From the NCBI RefSeq assembly GCF_004769195.1, contig NZ_RQET01000007.1, positions 148,791-212,790 on the forward strand: a DNA stretch of 64,000 nucleotides, given 5' to 3'. Position 1 is the first letter of the stretch; each line of letters opens with the position of its first letter. Shown piece by piece: positions 46,609 to 54,828 of the stretch. Source of the DNA: Leptospira fletcheri. GTDB taxonomy: Bacteria; Spirochaetota; Leptospiria; Leptospirales; Leptospiraceae. The position numbers were made by a program, and so were the translations under genes. The notes under the pieces are model-generated. The model searched no databases, had not been told where the DNA came from, and worked only from the letters and a program-made list of their open reading frames with translations.

Positions 46609-47211
46609 TTAAAGAGCTTCCGCCGTTTTTTCCTGCAGATCCTGCAGAGTTTTGGCTTCCATCACCTTGGAGGATTTGAGTTTTCCTTGTTCCACCAGCT
46701 TCAGAATCACCTGAGAGCCTACTGTTTCGGAAGTCACTTCCACTTCCATCATACGGTCTCCTTCCGCCTTGAAGAATTTTCCGGGTTGGTTCCGGAATGC
46801 CGTCAAGGTTTCCGACTTTCCGTCTTTCAATGCGGTCACGTCCATACGGGAACCGAAGTCGCTGAAAGAAAGAGTGATCTCGGCGCCGTTCTGCCGGAAG
46901 GTTTTGACGAACTTGCCGTCTTGGTCGTATTCGTTCAAACCGATAGGATTGCTTCCGCTCCAAAATTCGATCAGGTTGAATAGGATCACGTCCAGAAAGA
47001 ATCCGATTCCGTACAGGATGGAAAACGGAAAATACATCAGGAGGGTTTTTACCAATTTGTTCAGGAATCCGCTTCCTACGTTAAAACCGTCGTTTGTAGT
47101 GTAGACTTTATGGGTTAACGCGAACTTGCCGAAGCAATTTGCCAACGATCCGAATGCGATCGCGGTAACTGTGATCGCAAGTAGGGTTTTTTTAACGAAA
47201 TTTTTTACCAT
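46609..47211 (-). CDS. DUF3332-family lipoprotein-like membrane protein
   Basis: 200 residues. The N-terminus LLAITVTAIAFGSLANCFGKF resembles a lipoprotein signal with Cys after AN. The next region KLVKTLLMYFPFSILYGIGFF and DVILFNLIEFWSGSNPIGLN is the signature of the DUF3332 family, followed by a soluble beta/alpha domain. The family role is not known. It forms a single gene ending at the terminator shared with the DUF192 gene, and a region with a TetR-like operator lies upstream. Confidence 0.82.
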   Translation of the reverse strand: MVKNFVKKTLLAITVTAIAFGSLANCFGKFALTHKVYTTNDGFNVGSGFLNKLVKTLLMYFPFSILYGIGFFLDVILFNLIEFWSGSNPIGLNEYDQDGKFVKTFRQNGAEITLSFSDFGSRMDVTALKDGKSETLTAFRNQPGKFFKAEGDRMMEVEVTSETVGSQVILKLVEQGKLKSSKVMEAKTLQDLQEKTAEAL

Positions 47212-47365
47212 GTCGAAAAGGACTCCGTTTCCTTGGATTTAATAGCAGAGTTCTAATTCCGGAGAAAATTCTTGCAAGAGAATTCCTTTATGCGGAACGA
47301 AACCCAAAAAGAAAATCGCAGGAGTTTCGCGGGGAATGAGGTCTTGGGAATCGCCGGAGAATCCC

Positions 47366-47392
47366 TTGACCTAACCGACAGGTCGGTATTTC
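47366..47392 (+). promoter_or_regulatory. TetR-type operator-like palindrome with -35-like TTGACC
   Basis: ACCGAC-AG-GTCGGT at 47374-47387 is a perfect inverted repeat directly after TTGACC (47366-47371). This shape and sequence are typical of TetR-family operators placed in a promoter spacer. The -10 (near TATTTC) is weak. The next gene is the MBOAT acyltransferase. Confidence 0.5.
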
Positions 47393-47469
47393 TGGACCTA
47401 CGGTCCTCGGCCTTTTTGCCCGGAGTCCGGTCGGAGTCGGATTACCGGCCCAAATAGGGAGCACGGATT

Positions 47470-48930
47470 TTGCTTTTTCCCACGCTCGAATTTTTTCTTT
47501 TTTTCAGCTTCGTTTTTCTAGTTTATTGGTACCTTCTTCCGGTTCTATTTCCGAATCATCATCTACGCAAATTCGTCGTTCACGTTTTCCTCTTGGTCGT
47601 GAGTTATGCGTTTTACATGAGTTGGGATTGGCGTTTCGGCGGATTGATCCTGCTTTCCACGATCATCGATTACGTGCTCGCGGATCGGATCTTCGAATCC
47701 AAGAACCATTCCTACCGGAAGGCGATGATTACCTTGAGTCTGGTTTTGAACCTGGTATTCATCCTAGGATTCTTCAAATATTATAATTTTCTTTGCACTA
47801 GCTTAAACGACCTTTTGGTCCTATTCGGTTTCGGTCCCTTTTTCCCCATTTTAAAAATCGTTCTTCCCGTCGGCGTATCGTTTTATACGTTCCAATCCTT
47901 AAGCTACACGATCGACGTGTATCGCGGAAGCATTCCTGCGGAAAAGAGTTTTCTGAGATTCGCGCTGTTCGTGTCGTTCTTTCCGCAATTGGTCGCCGGG
48001 CCCATCGTCACAGCCAAGACGTTTCTGCCCCAGATGGAAACGGAAAAAAAACTGGAAAATATTCCCTTCCGCCGCGCGATCCGATTCTTTCTCCTGGGAT
48101 ATTTTAAGAAGGTCGTTCTATCGGACAATGTCTCGCCCATTTCGGATCTGATCTTTAAAAATCCGGAAGCCTATTCCACGGAAGCTCTTTGGTTGGCCGC
48201 TTTCTTATTTTGGGTGCAGGTCTATTGCGATTTCAGCGGATACACCGACATGGCATACGGTTGCGCGCTTTTACTCGGATATGAACTCCCGGAAAATTTC
48301 AGAATGCCGTACCTTTCCCAAAGCGTCACGGAACACTGGCGTCGTTGGCACATCACTCTTTCTTCCTGGCTCAGGGATTACGTTTATATCTCGTTGGGAG
48401 GAAGTCGTGTCGGAGCGTTTCGTCATCGTTTTAACGTATGGTTTACCATGTTCGTAGCGGGCGTTTGGCACGGAGCCAACTGGACCTTCGTGATCTGGGG
48501 TTCTATCCAGGGAACTTTTTTGATGATCGAAGCCGTGCTGAAGGATCTCAAGGCCAGATTGTTTCCGAACGTGTCCCTTTCTACCGGCTGGGAAAAAATT
48601 CTAGTGCCGGTTCGTATCCTGTACGCGAGTTCCGTAGCGATCACCTTCGGCGTGATTTTCAGATCCGAGTCTATGGGCAAAGCCGTTACAATGATTTCCG
48701 GAATGGTTTCCTACCGGACTGGAGAACTCAGACCCTATATGTTGAAGGTGGGTCTTCCGGCGATACTTTGCGTAATCCTTGGGCATTTTCTAGGTTGGCT
48801 GATCTTCGAAAAGGGAAAACAGATCCGGATTCCGGTGTGGCTCGAGTTCGCCTTATATCCGTTTGCGGCGGTGCTTCTTGCCTTGCTAAGTCCGGATGCA
48901 GAAGTTCCTTTCATCTACTTCCAGTTTTAA
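47470..48930 (+). CDS. MBOAT-family O-acyltransferase (AlgI/DltB-like)
   Basis: A 486-residue membrane protein with about 11 hydrophobic helices and TTG start. MBOAT signatures are SYAFYMSWDWRFGGLILLSTIIDY, EHWRRWHITLSSWLRDYVYI, SLGGSRVG and the catalytic His in MFVAGVWHGANWTFVIWG. Members move acyl groups across the membrane onto extracytoplasmic polysaccharide or lipid acceptors. A surface glycan O-acetylation role is likely. No SGNH-type partner gene is adjacent. The operator-like palindrome about 80 bases upstream suggests repressor control. Confidence 0.9.
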   Translation: MLFPTLEFFLFFSFVFLVYWYLLPVLFPNHHLRKFVVHVFLLVVSYAFYMSWDWRFGGLILLSTIIDYVLADRIFESKNHSYRKAMITLSLVLNLVFILGFFKYYNFLCTSLNDLLVLFGFGPFFPILKIVLPVGVSFYTFQSLSYTIDVYRGSIPAEKSFLRFALFVSFFPQLVAGPIVTAKTFLPQMETEKKLENIPFRRAIRFFLLGYFKKVVLSDNVSPISDLIFKNPEAYSTEALWLAAFLFWVQVYCDFSGYTDMAYGCALLLGYELPENFRMPYLSQSVTEHWRRWHITLSSWLRDYVYISLGGSRVGAFRHRFNVWFTMFVAGVWHGANWTFVIWGSIQGTFLMIEAVLKDLKARLFPNVSLSTGWEKILVPVRILYASSVAITFGVIFRSESMGKAVTMISGMVSYRTGELRPYMLKVGLPAILCVILGHFLGWLIFEKGKQIRIPVWLEFALYPFAAVLLALLSPDAEVPFIYFQF

Positions 48931-48984
48931 GACGTAAAACGCTGGACAGTCCGATTCTCGGGCCTTAACTTGATTTCCTAATTC

Positions 48985-49350
48985 ATGAGCGATTCTGGAC
49001 AGAAATATAGAAGTCCGAGATTTTATCCCAGAGACTTCAACGAATACATTGTCCATATCGAATCCGGATTGATCACCCTGGAAGGCAAGCTAGGAAACAT
49101 TTCGGAATCGGGAATTTGCGTACTGATGCCGGGAGATGATCTCTCCCAAACGATCGCCGTCGAAGGCTCCGTGATCGAGCGGAAAACGGGAAAGCGTCTG
49201 GAATTCTTAGGCGACGTGATCTGGCGTGTAAATAAGCAATTGGGGAATAAGGAGAAATTCCTTTATGGAATCCGCTTCCGCTCGCCCCTGGAACTTACCG
49301 AATCGTTAATCCTCATCAATCTATCCTTAGAGGGTGACAAGCCCTTTTGA
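48985..49350 (+). CDS. PilZ-domain c-di-GMP-binding protein
   Basis: A 121-residue single PilZ domain. The N-terminal Arg-rich RSPRFYPRDF corresponds to the RxxxR motif, and NISESGICVLMPG to (D/N)xSxxG, the two c-di-GMP contacts. The barrel continues with FLGDVIWRVNKQ and FLYGIRFRSPLELTE. It probably reads c-di-GMP, which the EAL protein at 34714 could degrade. It is directly upstream of the ECF sigma gene and ends with TTGA overlapping the sigma leader, which suggests coordinated expression. Confidence 0.85.
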   Translation: MSDSGQKYRSPRFYPRDFNEYIVHIESGLITLEGKLGNISESGICVLMPGDDLSQTIAVEGSVIERKTGKRLEFLGDVIWRVNKQLGNKEKFLYGIRFRSPLELTESLILINLSLEGDKPF

Positions 49351-49413
49351 CAAAACCTGCGGATTCGAGTCCACGGGGTATTTTTATTGCAAGACCGGAG
49401 GGAAAAGGTTTCG

Positions 49414-50034
49414 ATGTCGGAAAGGATTCTCATGGCCGAAAAGGAAATCGCGCAACGAAAGCTCACTGTCCGGGAGAAGGAAATCCAACTTTTAAAGCAG
49501 ATCCGGGAAGGCAGCGACCAGGCCTATATAGAGCTGACGGGACCGTACCGGGAGAGACTGTATCGAAAAGCGGTTTCCATGGTAAAGGACGGGGACGATG
49601 CGGAAGATATCGTTCAGGACGCCTTGATTTCGGGCTATAGATCCATCAAGAATTTCCGGGCCGAATCCGGCGTATACACCTGGTTGTACAGGATCGTAGT
49701 CAATAAGTCCAAGGACCTGCTCGCCAAGAGAAAACGTGCCAGAGAAAACTCTATGGACGAATCCGAATTCCAGGTTACGGATCATCGCCTCGGCTTCGAA
49801 AAAAAAATAGAACTTTCCGACGAATCCGAATATCTAATCAAAAAGATAAACGAACTCGAAGACATATACAAAGAAGTCATTGAATTGCGCTATTTCGAGG
49901 AAATGTCCTATTCTCAGATTGCTGAGGTCCTCGGGTGTAATATCGGGACGGTCAAGAGTCGTCTATTCAAAGCAAAGGAATTCTTAAAGCACCTGATCCA
50001 GCAAGATGGGCGGGGTGACGGTTATTTCAGGTAG
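49414..50034 (+). CDS. ECF-type RNA polymerase sigma factor
   Basis: 206 residues from the ATG at 49414. A TTG nine codons upstream is also possible. Region 2 is visible as YRKAVSMVKDGDDAEDIVQDALISGYRSIKNF, beginning after a charged N-terminal helix. Region 4 is RYFEEMSYSQIAEVLGCNIGTVKSRLFKAKEFL, with a complete helix-turn-helix. There is no region 1 or 3, which is the group 4 (ECF) layout. The following gene, 7 bases later, encodes a single-span membrane protein fitting an anti-sigma factor. The regulon is unknown. Confidence 0.92.
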   Translation: MSERILMAEKEIAQRKLTVREKEIQLLKQIREGSDQAYIELTGPYRERLYRKAVSMVKDGDDAEDIVQDALISGYRSIKNFRAESGVYTWLYRIVVNKSKDLLAKRKRARENSMDESEFQVTDHRLGFEKKIELSDESEYLIKKINELEDIYKEVIELRYFEEMSYSQIAEVLGCNIGTVKSRLFKAKEFLKHLIQQDGRGDGYFR

Positions 50035-50041
50035 AAAAGTT

Positions 50042-50620
50042 ATGGAAAAAGAAATGCAAGAATCCCATGTACGGACCCGTTCCGCCCGCTTATTTTCGGG
50101 TATTTTCGGAAACGAAGATCAGGAACTGATTCGTCTGGAAAACTCCATCGTACGCGCGGTCTCGGAACTGCGGAATAAGGAACTGGATCAGATCCGCCTT
50201 TCGGAAAACTTCGAGTTCCGATTGCAGAATCTGTTAAAAGAAGCTCGAGTGGAACATGAGAGCCTCTGGGAAAAATTCTCCCGAACGGTGATCTGGAACA
50301 GGTCTTTCCAGTATTCCCTCACAGCCGGTTTAGCGGTGCTCGTTCTGGCGGTGTCCGTAGGAAGATTTTCTTCTTCTTCCAACGGGGTCCCTTCCGAAAG
50401 ATCCGGAACCCTTTCCCTCGGAAGCGACCGCGACTTCATCGACCTTCCTTCCTCGGCTAAAATCGACCCAAATACCAATTCTGCCTATCTGCTAGAAGTA
50501 ACGAAAAATCCGGAAAGTCGGAAGGTTTTGGACTCCCTGCATTCTTATTTTTTGGAAAAAGGGGATACTCGGACTGCACAGGAAATCCGCGAGATCATGG
50601 AACTTTCCGTAGGGAAATAA
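50042..50620 (+). CDS. Probable anti-sigma factor, single-span membrane protein
   Basis: 192 residues from the ATG at 50042 (a GTG/ATG frame opens at 50006, inside the sigma gene). Residues ~1-80 are cytoplasmic and charged. One hydrophobic helix (SLTAGLAVLVLAVSVGRF) follows at ~90-110, then a Ser-rich periplasmic tail ending in an amphipathic helix. There is no clear HxxxCxxC zinc motif. It is co-transcribed with the ECF sigma gene, the usual place for its cognate anti-sigma factor, so the function is inferred from location and topology. A strong terminator follows. Confidence 0.6.
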   Translation: MEKEMQESHVRTRSARLFSGIFGNEDQELIRLENSIVRAVSELRNKELDQIRLSENFEFRLQNLLKEARVEHESLWEKFSRTVIWNRSFQYSLTAGLAVLVLAVSVGRFSSSSNGVPSERSGTLSLGSDRDFIDLPSSAKIDPNTNSAYLLEVTKNPESRKVLDSLHSYFLEKGDTRTAQEIREIMELSVGK

Positions 50621-50637
50621 TTTCGCTTCCGAGTCCG

Positions 50638-50667
50638 AAAAAGGACCGCATTGTCGCGGTCCTTTTT
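50638..50667. terminator. Bidirectional intrinsic terminator after the anti-sigma gene
   Basis: Perfect nine-base-pair stem AAGGACCGC/GCGGTCCTT with a six-base loop, followed on the plus strand by T-rich sequence. It also serves the converging TPR gene. Confidence 0.85.
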
Positions 50668-50690
50668 TATGTACGAACGGACGGGAAGTT

Positions 50691-51626
50691 TTAGTTTCGG
50701 CCGGACCTTCTTTGGTAAAACCCCGGCTCCAAAGCGTCTAAAATGCGCTTCGCCTCTTGGGCCGTCTCGGCATAGTAAAGGGAAGTCCTGGAATCTAGGA
50801 GAGCGCAACAGATCTGAATCATTCTACATTTTATTTTGAATTCATGGATTCCCTTCCGGAGAGACAGGGAGTCTTTGAGCCTAGAAAGCTCCTGTCGGAG
50901 CTGATCGATTTCCTTTTCGCTCAATTTTCGGATTTCCCGAAAAATTCCCTTTTCCAGGCAATAGACCGGAATCGCTTCCTTCAGATCGTTTTTGTCCCGG
51001 ATCTCTCCGGAAAGAGTTTCTAAGGCTTTCAAAATCGGTTCCGACTTGATGCAATCCGGACGGAGCGAACTCGGGTCCTTGAGAAATGCCTCCCTGTACA
51101 ACAGCAATCCTTGGGATTCGTTTCCGGAAAGATAGGCGCATTCCGCACGAAAGAATAAAAGCTCCGGAGAAAATCGTTCCAGACCGGCGGAATCTCTTAG
51201 GACCTCCGCCGCGGATTCCACATCGTTCTCCATCAACAATCTGTATGCCAATTCCGAAACGGTGGAGGCGGGAAGGGATTGGAGTCCTTCCTTACGGAGT
51301 ATGATCCGGAATTGGTCCGCGGATTCCTTCAAGACGGAATCCTTGGCGGCTCTATAGGAAACGGATTTGGGGAAGTCTTTCTTTTCGTAAATGGTCTCGA
51401 ATTCCTTTAGGAAATCGAGCAAGAGAGAAGTCCTTTCTCTCCCTTCATTCGAATGATGGATCCGGTCCACTCGATTATCCCAGAAAGAAGAGGTGTAAAA
51501 TCCCGAGGTGAATTCGGGATTTTCCGGATCGGATTCCAACAAGTGGTCGAACGTTTTTTTTGCGTGCTCGAATTCTCCCTCTAGTAGATAACGGATCGCT
51601 TCCTCGAATTTCCTATCGGAATCCAT
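50691..51626 (-). CDS. TPR-type repeat protein
   Basis: 311 residues. Helical repeats start with FEEAIRYLLEGEFEHAKKTFDHLLESDPENPEF, a clear TPR unit, and continue with more divergent helix pairs, including LLFFRAECAYLSGNESQGLLLYREAFLKDP. A coiled segment (IRKLSEKEIDQLRQELSRLKDS) follows. There is no signal peptide, so it is cytoplasmic. The ATG at 51626 shares its A with the stop of the hibernation factor gene (TGATG), so the two are translationally coupled, which hints at a role near the ribosome. Confidence 0.75.
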   Translation of the reverse strand: MDSDRKFEEAIRYLLEGEFEHAKKTFDHLLESDPENPEFTSGFYTSSFWDNRVDRIHHSNEGRERTSLLLDFLKEFETIYEKKDFPKSVSYRAAKDSVLKESADQFRIILRKEGLQSLPASTVSELAYRLLMENDVESAAEVLRDSAGLERFSPELLFFRAECAYLSGNESQGLLLYREAFLKDPSSLRPDCIKSEPILKALETLSGEIRDKNDLKEAIPVYCLEKGIFREIRKLSEKEIDQLRQELSRLKDSLSLRKGIHEFKIKCRMIQICCALLDSRTSLYYAETAQEAKRILDALEPGFYQRRSGRN

Positions 51627-51913
51627 CAATGGGCGGCTTTTTTATCGTGGTGCTTGCTGACTTGTTTTACGATTTTATCTTCCAAGCCGTCGAGGCAGAC
51701 ATAGATGTCCTTGTCCTCGTTGTGCGCGTTGAATTTGTTTCCGTCTGCAGCAAGATTTAAGTTGGCGTTGACCGCTCCATGGATTTGCTCGAAGGATATT
51801 TCCAAGGAAACGACCTTCTGCACATACTTACTGATCCTTTCCAGCTTTTTGCTGGCATAGTCTTCTGCAGCCGCGGAACGATCTATATTCTTCCAAGTAA
51901 AAACGATTTTCAT
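51626..51913 (-). CDS. Ribosome hibernation-promoting factor, short HPF/RaiA type
   Basis: A 95-residue protein matching the N-terminal domain of HPF/YfiA: MKIVFTWKNIDRSAAAEDYASKKLERISKY, EISFEQIHGAVNANLNLAADG and the last helix DIYVCLDGLEDKIVKQVSKH. There is no C-terminal dimerisation extension, so it is the short form that blocks the 30S decoding site in stationary phase. The His/Lys-rich tail HHDKKAAH is short. The TPR gene downstream starts within its stop codon. Confidence 0.88.
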   Translation of the reverse strand: MKIVFTWKNIDRSAAAEDYASKKLERISKYVQKVVSLEISFEQIHGAVNANLNLAADGNKFNAHNEDKDIYVCLDGLEDKIVKQVSKHHDKKAAH

Positions 51914-52083
51914 AACCTACTTTCTCCTTCGCGGTCTATAAGATTTCCGAGTTGCAGAAAGACACTGGTAAGGGCTCTGAAACGAAATCGGAAACCGGTT
52001 TTTTGGGATGGAAAAACGGGGAGGGTTTTTCCCCGCCCGGAAAACTCGAAGTAAAAGTAGGAGACAAAAGGTTCGAGTCAAAT

Positions 52084-52114
52084 CAAAAAAAGCGCCCGCC
52101 CCGGACGGGGCGGA
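52084..52114 (-). terminator. Terminator of the 52147 TPR gene
   Basis: An eight-base-pair stem CCGCCCCG/CGGGGCGG with a very tight loop (52096-52113), followed on the minus strand by seven T (52085-52091 complement). Good intrinsic terminator for the gene ending at 52147. Confidence 0.75.
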
Positions 52115-52146
52115 CCAGGGAAGTTAGAACTAGAGATGGGATGATT

Positions 52147-52626
52147 TTAATCTTTGGAAGTGGCTAGTTCCTTGTTCAGGGTTAGGCTCGGTTGCTTTTG
52201 ATAAGCCAGACTACAAGCTTCCTGGTATTTTTTGAGACCTTCTTCTTCCGCTTGGAGGGCAGAATCCAGGTCGCCCATTTTTTGGTAAATTTGGATCACT
52301 TCTTTGATGTTTTCCAGTGCCTGGCAGGAACGGCCCAGGCGGAATTCGGAAATGGATTTTAAATACAGCACCAATGCGAATCCTTGGCTTTCGGTGTCTC
52401 CGAGTTTTGTCCGTACAGCCAGAGATTGGTTGTAAAATGCGATCGCGGATTCATAATCGCGGGTTTTTTGTTTTAGGCTTCCCAAAGCAGTCAGCTTATT
52501 TGCAAGTTGCATTTCTGATTCGGGAGTATAGTTTGTGAGCGAAGCTTCGACCACAGAAGTCTCTGGTTCTGCGTAAAGAGCAGTGGAGATGCTTAAAACT
52601 AAGGCAATTTTAATAATTTTGTTCAT
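52147..52626 (-). CDS. Small exported TPR-like protein
   Basis: 159 residues with a signal peptide ([18 protein letters not shown]), so it is exported to the periplasm. Two or three TPR-type helix pairs follow, with [30 protein letters not shown] and [38 protein letters not shown] clear units. Ribosome site GGAG precedes the ATG. I recognise no named family, and it probably acts as a small protein-binding scaffold in the envelope. It lies between the terminator at 52084 and rnpB and is transcribed away from it. Confidence 0.7.
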   Translation of the reverse strand: MNKIIKIALVLSISTALYAEPETSVVEASLTNYTPESEMQLANKLTALGSLKQKTRDYESAIAFYNQSLAVRTKLGDTESQGFALVLYLKSISEFRLGRSCQALENIKEVIQIYQKMGDLDSALQAEEEGLKKYQEACSLAYQKQPSLTLNKELATSKD

Positions 52627-52886
52627 CTTTTTATCTCCGATCTGTGGATCTGTCTATAATAGTGCAATTCCCGTGCCAGGCCCCTGAGTAGAAGTTGAAA
52701 ATAAAAAAGAAAAAAGGGGAATTTTTGAACCCGATTTCCGTTCTGCCGCGAGTGAAGCATCTCTTTCCTTCCTACAAAAATCCTATCCGGATTCTTCACC
52801 TCTGGCAATGGGCAAGGGCGTAGAAATCGGTGGCTTAAGGATTAAGAACTCGTAAAAATTCCTAGAATTCAGGCCGAATCCGGACA
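52627..52886. other. Unexplained intergenic stretch upstream of rnpB
   Basis: About 260 bases with no supported gene. It contains the 5' region of the minus-strand TPR gene and AT-rich patches such as 52650-52720. It ends in a perfect hairpin just before rnpB, so a plus-strand transcript could terminate here, or the hairpin serves minus-strand transcripts running out of rnpB. Confidence 0.3.
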
Positions 52887-52916
52887 AAAACCCTTCCCGC
52901 TGCAGGAAGGGTTTTC
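52887..52916. terminator. Perfect hairpin immediately upstream of rnpB
   Basis: An 11-base-pair stem AAAACCCTTCC/GGAAGGGTTTT with seven-base loop. T runs occur on both strands, so either direction can terminate. Its right arm lies within 20 bases of the RNase P RNA 5' end. Confidence 0.6.
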
Positions 52917-52930
52917 TATACAGTGGATTT

Positions 52931-53344
52931 GGGGGTTCGCCGGATGGCCGCGCTGCTTCCCGGGCCGGGTTTCCGGATGCCGAGAAGTGTGAGGAAAGTC
53001 CGGACACCATGGAACCGCGGGACCGGGTAATTCCCGGAGTTCTACTCCGTTTCAGCGGAGTAGGGCATGGAAAGTGCAGCAGAAAGTATACCGCCTTGGA
53101 GGAATTCCGAGGTAAGGGTGAAACGGCGGGGTAAGAGCCCACCGCCATTCCTCGTAAGGGGATGGGCAGGCAAACCCTCCCAGGTGCAATCCCGAATAGG
53201 CGATCGTTAGTTGCGGGTTCCGCAAGATCGTGGGTAGGGAGCAAAGAGTCCGATCGGCAACCGTCGGGCCAAGATAAATGGTCATCGCCGGAGGATTTCG
53301 AAAGGAATTCTTCGGTACAGAATCCGGCTTATAGGCGAACCCCT
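52931..53344 (+). ncRNA. rnpB: RNase P RNA (M1 RNA), type A
   Basis: Conserved blocks in order: GAGGAAAGTCCGGAC (52991-53005), CAAACCCTCCCAGGTGCAAT (about 53171-53190) with CCCGAATAGG, GATAAATGGTCATCG (53274-53288) and ACAGAATCCGGCTTATAGG (about 53318-53336). GGGGTTCGCC at 52932-52941 pairs with GGCGAACCCC at 53334-53343 as helix P1, which sets the ends. This RNA is the catalytic subunit that trims the 5' leader of pre-tRNAs, with the protein subunit encoded elsewhere. About 413 bases is normal for type A. A possible -10 TATACA lies at 52918-52923. The reading frames across it are shadows. Confidence 0.95.
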
Positions 53345-53386
53345 ATTTTCTTCCTTCTGCCGCGAGGCGAATCTCCGTGATGCTTC

Positions 53387-53416
53387 TTGACGAATGACGG
53401 AGATTTACTGTAATAT
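53387..53416 (+). promoter_or_regulatory. Sigma-70-type promoter for the 53450 phosphatase gene
   Basis: TTGACG (53387-53392), an 18-base spacer, then TAATAT (53411-53416). Both hexamers are close to consensus. Predicted start near 53423, about 27 bases before the ATG. Confidence 0.75.
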
Positions 53417-53449
53417 ATTTTTCCGCTGAAAAGGTTGGGGCGGTCCCCG

Positions 53450-54775
53450 ATGTCTGCAAGTGCCTTTTTTTTCAACAAGCAAGGGGATGGAATCGCCCTA
53501 AACGGTCTGAAAGGATTTTTGCAAAAGGAAGCCCTGTCCAGATTCAGGTTTGCGCTCTCTTTATTCGCGTTCTTTGCCGGATTCGGATTATTGTTAGGCG
53601 ACCCTTCCCAAAACGGCCTCCACGATCCGTCCTGGATCAGAATACTTCATGTAATCTTAATTTTTATTTCCTTTGTATGCAGTTTTTGGATTGGAGGTTT
53701 CCGTAATATAAGCGAATACTTATTGCTGTTTCATTTCGGTCTGATGAGTCTCCACTCGTTCTATCTTCTCTACACGAACGGTCTGTATCTAGGGTATCTG
53801 TTCGGAATGATCCTGGTCAGCCTGAGCGCCGGGGTTGCCTTCAGCAATCGAAGATTGCTGATTCCCTATCTATTGGTGTTTTTGTCGGTGGCCGTTTTCG
53901 TTGGGACGTACTGCAAGGATCCCAAAATAGAAGTGGGAATGTACTATTTCGGGATCTTTTCCTCCGCGATCCTTGCAGTGCTTGTTCTGGGCTTTCGTCT
54001 GCAGGCATTCGACAATCTAGTCAAAGCGGACGCCCAGTTGGAAAAATTCCAGGCGAATATCGAAGAGGAACTCAGGCTCGCCCAATCCACGCAAAAGAGT
54101 CTGGTCGATCTGGAATTTCCCGAGTCGGGAACGTTCCGCATCCATTCCTACTTCCGTCCTTTGGTCAGTGTGGGAGGCGACTTGATCAAATCGGAGATAG
54201 GAAAGGACGGAAAGCTGAACTTCTTCTTTGCCGACGCTGCAGGTCACGGAATTTCCGCCGCCATGGTTTCGGCTATGGCCGTCATGGCGTTTAAGATGAC
54301 CGCTCCCAAAACCGATTCGCCGGCAGGTGCTTTGTCCATGATCCACGAATCTTTGAAGACCATGATCGGAGGGTTCTTCATCACCGCCGTATATCTTAGG
54401 CTGGATCCCGAAACGAAAGAAGTGGTCTATTCCTATGCAGGACATCACCCTGCCGTACTGATAGAGGCGGACGGAAACGTGACTCCTATGGAAGGGAAGG
54501 GAACCGTGTTGTTGGCCCTGCCCAAGCTCTCAAATCGGGACTATCGAAAAAACCTGAGGGCCGGGGACAGGATTCTTCTTTTTTCCGACGGCCTATTCGA
54601 ATTTTTCGCGGAGAATAGACAGTTTTTCGGTTACGATTCGTTTCTGGACTTGGTTCGAAAACACACTTCGCTGAGAGGCGATAAGATGCTGCAGGCAGTG
54701 GGAGAAAACGTGGCCTCGGTGCGAAAATCCGCAATGTTGGACGATATGACGATGCTCCTGATCGAAGTCGTTTAA
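53450..54775 (+). CDS. Membrane SpoIIE/PP2C-type protein phosphatase
   Basis: 441 residues from the ATG at 53450. A TTG five codons earlier also opens the frame. After an N-terminal soluble piece, about six hydrophobic helices follow (LSLFAFFAGFGLLLG, ILHVILIFISFVCSFWIGGF, and others). The C-terminal SpoIIE-type domain has LVSVGGDLIKSEIGKDGKL, FFFADAAGHGISAAMVSAMA, ILLFSDGLFEFFAENRQ and LDDMTMLLIEV, with metal-binding Asp residues in place. It has the same architecture as the phosphatase at 43931. These enzymes dephosphorylate STAS proteins. A good promoter precedes it, so it is transcribed alone. Confidence 0.9.
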   Translation: MSASAFFFNKQGDGIALNGLKGFLQKEALSRFRFALSLFAFFAGFGLLLGDPSQNGLHDPSWIRILHVILIFISFVCSFWIGGFRNISEYLLLFHFGLMSLHSFYLLYTNGLYLGYLFGMILVSLSAGVAFSNRRLLIPYLLVFLSVAVFVGTYCKDPKIEVGMYYFGIFSSAILAVLVLGFRLQAFDNLVKADAQLEKFQANIEEELRLAQSTQKSLVDLEFPESGTFRIHSYFRPLVSVGGDLIKSEIGKDGKLNFFFADAAGHGISAAMVSAMAVMAFKMTAPKTDSPAGALSMIHESLKTMIGGFFITAVYLRLDPETKEVVYSYAGHHPAVLIEADGNVTPMEGKGTVLLALPKLSNRDYRKNLRAGDRILLFSDGLFEFFAENRQFFGYDSFLDLVRKHTSLRGDKMLQAVGENVASVRKSAMLDDMTMLLIEVV

Positions 54776-54828
54776 TCCGGGTTAAAAACCGCTTGCTCGT
54801 CGCTCGCGGCGGGTTACGATTCCGGCCT

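Noticed and set aside
47272..47457. 61-codon plus-strand frame before the MBOAT gene
   Set aside because: It covers the operator-like palindrome, has no good ribosome site and no recognisable protein features.
52783..53244. Long minus-strand frame of about 150 codons
   Set aside because: It lies over RNase P RNA, whose conserved blocks and helix P1 are clear. The protein is Arg/Pro-rich and has no ribosome site.
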